Source: Streptomyces humicola (GTDB taxonomy: Bacteria; Actinomycetota; Actinomycetes; Streptomycetales; Streptomycetaceae). From it: 64,000 bases of DNA. Shown here in pieces: positions 58,648 to 64,000 of this stretch. Location of the stretch: NCBI RefSeq assembly GCF_024436035.1, contig NZ_JANFNG010000007.1, forward strand, positions 62,001 through 126,000, given 5' to 3'. Every line of letters begins with the position of its first letter. Within the stretch, counting starts at the first letter, position 1. The position numbers and the translations under genes are program-made. Below the pieces are notes generated by a model that saw only the letters and a program-made list of their open reading frames with translations, was not told the DNA's origin and ran no database searches.

Positions 58648-59606
58648 ACGACGTCCTCGACGTCGCGCTGCGCCTCGTCGCCGTCCTTGTCGCCTTCCTC
58701 GTGCTGCCTCTGGTGATCGGGCAGACCGAGCACAAGGTGATGGCCCATATGCAGGGCCGCCTCGGCCCGATGTACGCAGGCGGATTCCACGGATGGGCCC
58801 AACTCGTCGCCGACGGGGTGAAGTTCGCGCAGAAGGAGGACGTGGTCCCGGCAGGCGCCGACCGCCGCATCTTCCAACTCGCCCCAGCGGTCGCCCTGTT
58901 GCCGTACCTCCTTGTGCTGATCGCGATCCCCGTGGGCCCGCACGGGCTCGTCGGCACGGTGGTCGACGCCGGACTGTTCTTCGTGCTCGCCGTGATGGGC
59001 GTCGGTGTGCTCGGCTCGCTCATGGCGGGCTGGGCTTCGGCCAACAAGTTCTCCCTTCTCGGCGGCTTGCGCACCGCCGCTCAGCTGATGGCGTACGAGC
59101 TGCCGATGCTGCTCGCCGCCTCCTCCGTCGCGATGGCCGCGGGGACCATCTCGCTGCCCGGCATCCTGGACGCCTTCCACTGGTGGTGGATCCCGTGGCA
59201 GATCATCGGCGGCCTGGTCTTCTTCACGGCCGGGCTCGCGGAACTGCAGCGGCCTCCGTTCGACATGCCGGTCGCCGACTCGGAGATCATCTTCGGCGCC
59301 TACACCGAGTACACCGGGCTGCGCTTCGCGCTGTTCCTGCTCGCCGAGTACGCGGGCATCGTCGTGCTCTGCGGGCTGACCACGGTGCTCTTCCTCGGCG
59401 GCTGGCACGGGCCCATGGCCGGCAGCCTCGGCTGGCTGTGGACGCTGCTGAAGACGGCGCTGCTGGCCTTCGTCGTCATCTGGCTGCGCGTCAGCTACCC
59501 GCGACTGCGTGAGGACCAGCTGCAGAAGCTCGCCTGGACCGTTCTCATCCCCCTTTCCCTCGCTCAGATCGCGCTCACCGGCGTCGTGAAGGTGGTGACG
59601 TCATGA
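58644..59606 (+). CDS. nuoH: Second NADH-quinone oxidoreductase subunit H
   Basis: A 320-residue NuoH paralogue. [23 protein letters not shown] is the diverged helix-1 loop. The acidic loop reads [18 protein letters not shown], whereas the first copy has [17 protein letters not shown], so one Glu is lost and another is Asp. The long C-terminal tail of the first copy is absent. It overlaps both neighbours by 4 bases. Confidence 0.92.
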   Translation: MNDVLDVALRLVAVLVAFLVLPLVIGQTEHKVMAHMQGRLGPMYAGGFHGWAQLVADGVKFAQKEDVVPAGADRRIFQLAPAVALLPYLLVLIAIPVGPHGLVGTVVDAGLFFVLAVMGVGVLGSLMAGWASANKFSLLGGLRTAAQLMAYELPMLLAASSVAMAAGTISLPGILDAFHWWWIPWQIIGGLVFFTAGLAELQRPPFDMPVADSEIIFGAYTEYTGLRFALFLLAEYAGIVVLCGLTTVLFLGGWHGPMAGSLGWLWTLLKTALLAFVVIWLRVSYPRLREDQLQKLAWTVLIPLSLAQIALTGVVKVVTS

Positions 59607-60178
59607 GCCCCGTTCCCGGCCGCGGCCTGGCCAAGGGCCTCGCCGTCACCCTGCGCACGATGACCCGCCGGTCGGTCACCGCGCAGTATCCGGACGCCCA
59701 GCCCGAGCTGCCCCCGCGCAGCCGGGGTGTGATCGGCCTGTTCGAGGAGAACTGCACGGTCTGCATGCTGTGCGCCCGCGAGTGCCCCGACTGGTGCATC
59801 TACATCGACTCCCACAAGGAGACCGTCCCTCCCGCGGCCCCTGGCGGACGCGAGCGCAGTCGCAACGTCCTGGACCGCTTCGCCATCGACTTCTCACTGT
59901 GCATGTACTGCGGTATCTGCATCGAGGTGTGCCCCTTCGACGCGCTGTTCTGGTCGCCGGAGTTCGAGTACGCCGAAACCGACATCCGCGAGCTCACCCA
60001 CGAGCGCGACAAGCTGCGCGAGTGGATGTGGACGGTGCCGGCGCCGCCCCCGCTGGACCCCGGTGCCGAGGAGCCCAAGGAGATCGCCGCCGCCCACAAG
60101 GCCGCGGAGAAGCTCGCGGCAGCCGAGGCCCCTCAGCCGCCGCAGGAGCGGCAGGAACCGCAGGAGGGGGACGCGTGA
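59603..60178 (+). CDS. nuoI: Second NADH-quinone oxidoreductase subunit I
   Basis: A 191-residue double-cluster ferredoxin subunit. The [4Fe-4S] motifs are [12 protein letters not shown] and [12 protein letters not shown]. Both clusters needed to bridge from an electron donor to NuoB are therefore present. The tail is Glu/Ala/Gln-rich. ATG 59603 overlaps nuoH2, and the stop overlaps nuoJ2. Confidence 0.93.
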   Translation: MSPVPGRGLAKGLAVTLRTMTRRSVTAQYPDAQPELPPRSRGVIGLFEENCTVCMLCARECPDWCIYIDSHKETVPPAAPGGRERSRNVLDRFAIDFSLCMYCGICIEVCPFDALFWSPEFEYAETDIRELTHERDKLREWMWTVPAPPPLDPGAEEPKEIAAAHKAAEKLAAAEAPQPPQERQEPQEGDA

Positions 60179-60723
60179 CCCTCGCAGCAGGCCATCCCGG
60201 TTTCCTCTCCCCGACCGGGGTGGAAGTCGCCTTCCTCCTCGTCGGTGTCGCCACCCTCGGCGCGGCCCTCGTGACCGTCACCACCAAGCAGCTGGTGCAC
60301 GCCGCGCTGTGGCTCGTCGTCGCCCTCGGCGGACTGGCCATCGAATACCTCCTCCTCACCGCGGAGTTCATCGCCTGGGTACAGGTGCTGATCTACGTGG
60401 GCTCCGTCGTCGTCCTCCTCCTGTTCGGGCTCATGCTCACCAAGGCCCCCATCGGCCGCTCTGCGGACGCCGATTCGGGGAACCGCTGGGCCGCGCTCAC
60501 CGTGGCGGCCGCCGCCGCGGCGACTCTGGTCTGGGTCGTCGTCGACGCCTTCCGCTCCACCTGGATCGACCTGAGCGGTGCCGCGCAGGGGTCGGCCAAG
60601 GTCACCGGAGCGAGCCTGTTCCGCAACTGGGTGCTGCCGTTCGAAGCGCTGTCGGTGCTGCTGCTCGCCGCTCTCGTCGGTGCGATCGTGCTCTCCCGCC
60701 GCAAGAACGGAGCGCCCAGCTGA
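60175..60723 (+). CDS. nuoJ: Second NADH-quinone oxidoreductase subunit J
   Basis: A 182-residue five-helix subunit close to the E. coli length. [22 protein letters not shown] is the conserved helix 3. Unlike the first copy it has no extended tail. GTG 60175 overlaps nuoI2; its stop overlaps the nuoK2 ATG by one base. Confidence 0.92.
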   Translation: MTLAAGHPGFLSPTGVEVAFLLVGVATLGAALVTVTTKQLVHAALWLVVALGGLAIEYLLLTAEFIAWVQVLIYVGSVVVLLLFGLMLTKAPIGRSADADSGNRWAALTVAAAAAATLVWVVVDAFRSTWIDLSGAAQGSAKVTGASLFRNWVLPFEALSVLLLAALVGAIVLSRRKNGAPS

Positions 60724-61127
60724 TGCACCTCGGCTATCCCGCCGTGCTCGCCGTCCTCCTGTTCTGCGTCGGCCTCTACGGCGTCCTCGCCAGGCGCAAC
60801 GCGATCCTCGTCCTGATGTCCGTCGAGCTGATGCTCAACGCCGTCAACCTCAACCTCGTCGCCTTCGACGTCTGGCTGCGCGACACCCTGCATGCCGGCC
60901 AGGCGCTCACCCTGTTCACCATCACCATCGCCGCCGCCGAGATCGGCATCGGCCTGGCGATCGTGCTGCTCGTCTATCGCAACCGCGGCACCTCGGACGT
61001 GGACAAGCTCACCGATCTCGCCGACACCGGAACCGAACCCGACTCCGACAGCATCGCACCCACCACTGACAACGCCGCCGAAACAGCCGCCGACCAGGCT
61101 CTTCCCGCCGGGGGGCAGACCGCGTGA
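60723..61127 (+). CDS. nuoK: Second NADH-quinone oxidoreductase subunit K
   Basis: A 134-residue subunit. The three-helix core (about residues 1-100) keeps the channel glutamates in [12 protein letters not shown] and [16 protein letters not shown]. About 35 Thr/Asp/Ala-rich residues are added at the end. It overlaps nuoL2 by 4 bases. Confidence 0.93.
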   Translation: MHLGYPAVLAVLLFCVGLYGVLARRNAILVLMSVELMLNAVNLNLVAFDVWLRDTLHAGQALTLFTITIAAAEIGIGLAIVLLVYRNRGTSDVDKLTDLADTGTEPDSDSIAPTTDNAAETAADQALPAGGQTA

Positions 61128-63127
61128 CCCTGACGACCCTCGCCGCGCTCGTCCCGGCACTGCCGTTTCTCGCAAGCATCGCCGGGATGCTGCTCGGGCG
61201 CCGCGCGCCGGGCTTCGTCCAGCCGATGGCCGTGCTGCCGACGCTCGCCTCATTCGTCCTCGCCGTGATCGTCGCCGTCAGACAGGGGACGGGCCCGGCG
61301 ACCGACGTCGGCACCCGGCTCACCCCCACCGGCTCCGTCCCGGTCGACCTCGCCCTGCACCTCGACGGGTTCGCCGTCCTGATCGCCGTCCTGGTCGGTC
61401 TCGTCGCGACCTGCGTGCAGGTGTACTCCACCGGCTATCTGCGCGACGACCCGCGCTACCCCTCGTATGCCGCGCTGGTGTCGCTGTTCACCTCGGCGAT
61501 GATGCTCGTCGTCTACTCGGGCGACCTGATGGTGCTCCTCGTCGGCTGGGAAGTGATGGGCATCTGCTCGTACTTCCTCGTCGGCCACTACTGGGAGACC
61601 CCGGAGGCCCGTTCGGCCGCGGTCAAGGCGTTCCTCGTCACCAAGCTCGGCGACGTGCCGTTCCTCATCGGCATCTTCGCGCTTGCCGCCGACGCCGGAA
61701 CGTTCCGGATCAACGGCATTCTCACCACGGCCGCCTCCGGTGGCCTGCACCACCCCACCGTCATCGCGCTTCTGCTCCTCGCCGGGATCGCGGGCAAGTC
61801 CGCGCAGTTCCCGCTGCACACCTGGCTCCCGGAGGCGATGGCAGGCCCCACGCCAGTCTCCGCCCTCATCCACGCGGCCACCATGGTCGCGGCCGGTGTG
61901 TACTTCGTCGCGCGCCTGCTGCCCGTCTTCATGCTCTCCACCGCCGCCTTGGCGGTGCTCGCCGCAATGGCCGCGATCACCATGATCGGCTCGGCGCTCG
62001 CCGCACTCGCCCAGGACGACATCAAGCGCGTCCTCGCCTACTCGACCATCGGGCAGCTCGGATACATGACCGCCGCCCTCGCCGTCGGCAACCGCAGCGC
62101 GGCCGTCTTCCACCTCCTCACCCACGGCGCGTTCAAGGCCCTCCTCTTCCTCGGTGCCGGCGTCGTCATCCACGCCGCCGGCACCAACTCCCTTGCCGCG
62201 ACGTCGCGCATGGGCGACCTGCGCCGCCGCGTCCCGGACGCCATGTGGACGATGGGGATCGGCCTCGCCGCCCTCGCCGCGCTGCCGCCCTTCTCCGGTT
62301 TCTTCTCCAAGGAGTCCGTGCTGCGGGCCGCTGAGGACGCCGCAAGCGGCCACGTCGGTCACGTCCCGTCCGCGATCGGCTGGACCGTCCTCGTCGCCGG
62401 GCTGCTCACCGCGCTGCTCACAGCCGCGTACGCCACGCGCCTGTTCCTGCTCGCCTTCCTCGGGAGCGCGCCCAGGATCGCAGAAGCCCCCGAGGGCGGG
62501 GCGGCGCACGACGCTCACGCGATGCCGCCTGTCATGATCACCGTGCTGTGGGTTCTCGCCATCCCCTCACTCGCCCTCGGCGTCACCGGCGGGGTACTCC
62601 CCGCGTGGTTCGACGGCACCCCACTCACCCCTACGCTCGCCACCTCCGTCCTCGGCATCGGCCTCGCCCTCGTCGGCGTCCTCACCACCTATGCGGCCTG
62701 GCGTGCCGCCGCCGCCCGCCGGGCGGCCCTGGCCGCCCCGCCGGCCCACACCGAGATCGAGCCCGCCGCCACCGAGGCCTACGCGATCGCCCACCACGAG
62801 CAGGTGTACGGGGACATCGCCGCCGCCGCGGACCCTGCCGACCCCGGCCGCCTCCTCCTGGGCAGGCTGCACCGGCATGCGGCCCACGGGTTCCATCTCG
62901 ACGCCGTCTACACGGCGCTCTTCGTACGCCCCGTGCTCGCCGCCGCCGGCCTCGTGCGCTTCCTCGACCGCGAGGTCGTCGAGACGTATGTGCAGGGCGC
63001 GGGCGCCACCCCCGGGCTGCTCGGCGCGATCGTCCGTCGCGTGCAGACCGGCAATGTGCAGACCTACCTCAGCGCACTGCTCGCAGGCGCCGTCGTCCTC
63101 GCCGTCCTCGTCGCCGCCGGAGCATGA
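61124..63127 (+). CDS. nuoL: Second NADH-quinone oxidoreductase subunit L
   Basis: A 667-residue antiporter-like subunit. [19 protein letters not shown] keeps the conserved Glu, and [32 protein letters not shown] the channel Lys. The long C-terminal lateral-helix region (about 540-640) is present, so the pump arm looks complete. GTG 61124 overlaps nuoK2. Confidence 0.93.
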   Translation: MTLTTLAALVPALPFLASIAGMLLGRRAPGFVQPMAVLPTLASFVLAVIVAVRQGTGPATDVGTRLTPTGSVPVDLALHLDGFAVLIAVLVGLVATCVQVYSTGYLRDDPRYPSYAALVSLFTSAMMLVVYSGDLMVLLVGWEVMGICSYFLVGHYWETPEARSAAVKAFLVTKLGDVPFLIGIFALAADAGTFRINGILTTAASGGLHHPTVIALLLLAGIAGKSAQFPLHTWLPEAMAGPTPVSALIHAATMVAAGVYFVARLLPVFMLSTAALAVLAAMAAITMIGSALAALAQDDIKRVLAYSTIGQLGYMTAALAVGNRSAAVFHLLTHGAFKALLFLGAGVVIHAAGTNSLAATSRMGDLRRRVPDAMWTMGIGLAALAALPPFSGFFSKESVLRAAEDAASGHVGHVPSAIGWTVLVAGLLTALLTAAYATRLFLLAFLGSAPRIAEAPEGGAAHDAHAMPPVMITVLWVLAIPSLALGVTGGVLPAWFDGTPLTPTLATSVLGIGLALVGVLTTYAAWRAAAARRAALAAPPAHTEIEPAATEAYAIAHHEQVYGDIAAAADPADPGRLLLGRLHRHAAHGFHLDAVYTALFVRPVLAAAGLVRFLDREVVETYVQGAGATPGLLGAIVRRVQTGNVQTYLSALLAGAVVLAVLVAAGA

Positions 63128-63130
63128 GCT

Positions 63131-64000
63131 GTGAACGACACCTTCCTCCGCTGGGTTCTGATCACCCTCCTCGTCCTGCCGCTCTTCGGAGCGCTCGGTG
63201 CGCTCTTCCCTGCACCCCCCGGCCTCAGGGGACGTAACCAGGACCAGGCCGTGCTCCGCCACGGCGTGTCGATCACCGGCATCGTCCTGCTGCTGACCGT
63301 CATCCTCGCGGCCGGTTTCGACTACGCGCACCCGGCCCGCATGCAGGCGAGCACCGACCTCAGCTGGATCTCCTCCCTCGGCATCCGCCTCCACCTCGGC
63401 GTGGACGGAGTCTCGCTCCCCCTCCTCGTGCTGACCGCGCTGCTGACCTTCCTGTGCGCCCTCTACTCGTACTTCAAGATGCCCGAGGGCCCCTCACCCA
63501 AGGGCTTCGTCGCACTCCTCCTCGTCCTGGAAACGGGCACGCTCGCCACCTTCGCCGTGCTCGACCTGATGCTCTTCTTCCTGGCGTTCGAGATGGTGCT
63601 CATCCCGATGTACTTCCTCATCGCCCGCTGGGGCGGCGAGGGCAGGGACCGCGCCGCCTTCCGCTTCATCCTCTACACGGTGCTCGGCTCCGTGATCATG
63701 CTGCTCGGCCTCCTCCTCATCGGTCTCAAGGCGGGCACATTCGACATGGTGGCACTCGCCTCTGACAACGGCTCAAAGCTCAGCCACACCACGCAGTTGA
63801 TCGCCGTGCTCGCCATCGGCATCGGCCTCGCCGTCAAGGCCCCCATGTGGCCGCTGCACAGCTGGCTCCCGGACGCCCACACCTCCGCGCCCACCGTCGG
63901 CTCGGTGCTGCTCGCCGGCGTCCTGCTCAAAATGGGCACCTACGGTTTCGTCCGGATCATCCTGCCCGTCGCCCCGCAGGGCGCCCACACCTTCGCCCCC
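63131..64000 (+). CDS. nuoM: Second NADH-quinone oxidoreductase subunit M, 5' part
   Basis: The frame is open from GTG 63131 to the end of the window (290 codons), so the gene is cut. The conserved Glu lies in FLAFEMVLIPMYFLIARWGG, and the channel Lys in GLAVKAPMWPLHSWLPDAH. Its start is 3 bases after the nuoL2 stop. A nuoN2 is expected beyond the window. Confidence 0.93.
   Translation, partial: MNDTFLRWVLITLLVLPLFGALGALFPAPPGLRGRNQDQAVLRHGVSITGIVLLLTVILAAGFDYAHPARMQASTDLSWISSLGIRLHLGVDGVSLPLLVLTALLTFLCALYSYFKMPEGPSPKGFVALLLVLETGTLATFAVLDLMLFFLAFEMVLIPMYFLIARWGGEGRDRAAFRFILYTVLGSVIMLLGLLLIGLKAGTFDMVALASDNGSKLSHTTQLIAVLAIGIGLAVKAPMWPLHSWLPDAHTSAPTVGSVLLAGVLLKMGTYGFVRIILPVAPQGAHTFAP

Overview
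High-GC actinobacterial chromosome, almost certainly from the Streptomyces / Streptacidiphilus / Kitasatospora group (Streptomycetaceae). The reasons are strong G/C bias at third codon positions, many GTG and TTG starts, GTGA/ATGA stop-start overlaps, the futalosine route to menaquinone (mqnE, mqnA, mqnC), a CspA-type cold-shock gene beside mqnA, and a complete nuoA-N operon. Gene names rest on motif and family recognition by eye; no database search was run.

Layout. (1) 1-10.7 kb: 3' end of mqnE, a GNAT acetyltransferase, a small two-helix membrane protein, a DAACS-family transporter with altered cation-site residues, a VOC protein, a secreted SH3-like His-rich protein, an acyl-CoA synthetase, a secreted lipase with an AraC-type regulator, cspA and mqnA. 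(2) 10.8-17.6 kb: an orphan type-VII-secretion-like island made of a 1465-residue FHA-like/FtsK triple ATPase (EssC layout), a divergent WXG100-like small protein and a receptor Ser/Thr kinase. (3) 17.6-18.7 kb: non-coding or decayed DNA with a frameshifted gene remnant. (4) 18.7-26.3 kb: mqnC, a truncated amidohydrolase-like protein lacking the metal motif, a sensor-like membrane protein, the menaquinone methyltransferase, a geranylgeranyl-reductase/MenJ-like flavoprotein, a lipoprotein and an NlpC/P60 hydrolase. (5) 26.3-43.2 kb: a control region with a -10 box, a Rex-like operator and two CRP-like GTG-N8-CAC sites, then the 14-gene nuoA-N operon. A repeat-bearing 0.2-kb segment lies between nuoD and nuoE, and a strong hairpin follows nuoN. 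(6) 43.4-49.3 kb: an ATP-grasp ligase coupled to an FMO-like flavoprotein, a long-chain polyprenyl diphosphate synthase, a LolA/DUF2092-like protein and a RarD/EamA transporter. (7) 49.4-56.6 kb: a KimA-like APC permease, the 2-oxoacid:ferredoxin oxidoreductase korAB and a NarL-type two-component pair. (8) 56.8-64 kb: a second nuo cluster, A-B-C-H-I-J-K-L-M, with no nuoD, E, F or G; nuoM is cut by the window end.

How it fits together. Much of the window makes menaquinone or uses it. MqnA, E and C build the naphthoquinone ring. The polyprenyl synthase supplies the side chain, the methyltransferase finishes the ring, and the MenJ-like enzyme may saturate isoprene units. Complex I (Nuo1) then reduces the quinone. 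The second set (Nuo2) has no NADH-input module and lies three genes from korAB, a source of reduced ferredoxin, so a ferredoxin-fed pump is a plausible but unproven idea. Its missing NuoD, half of the quinone site, is the main puzzle. The type-VII-like island and the ATP-grasp/monooxygenase pair are the best candidates for systems of unknown function. No tRNA, rRNA, CRISPR array, transposase or prophage was recognised.
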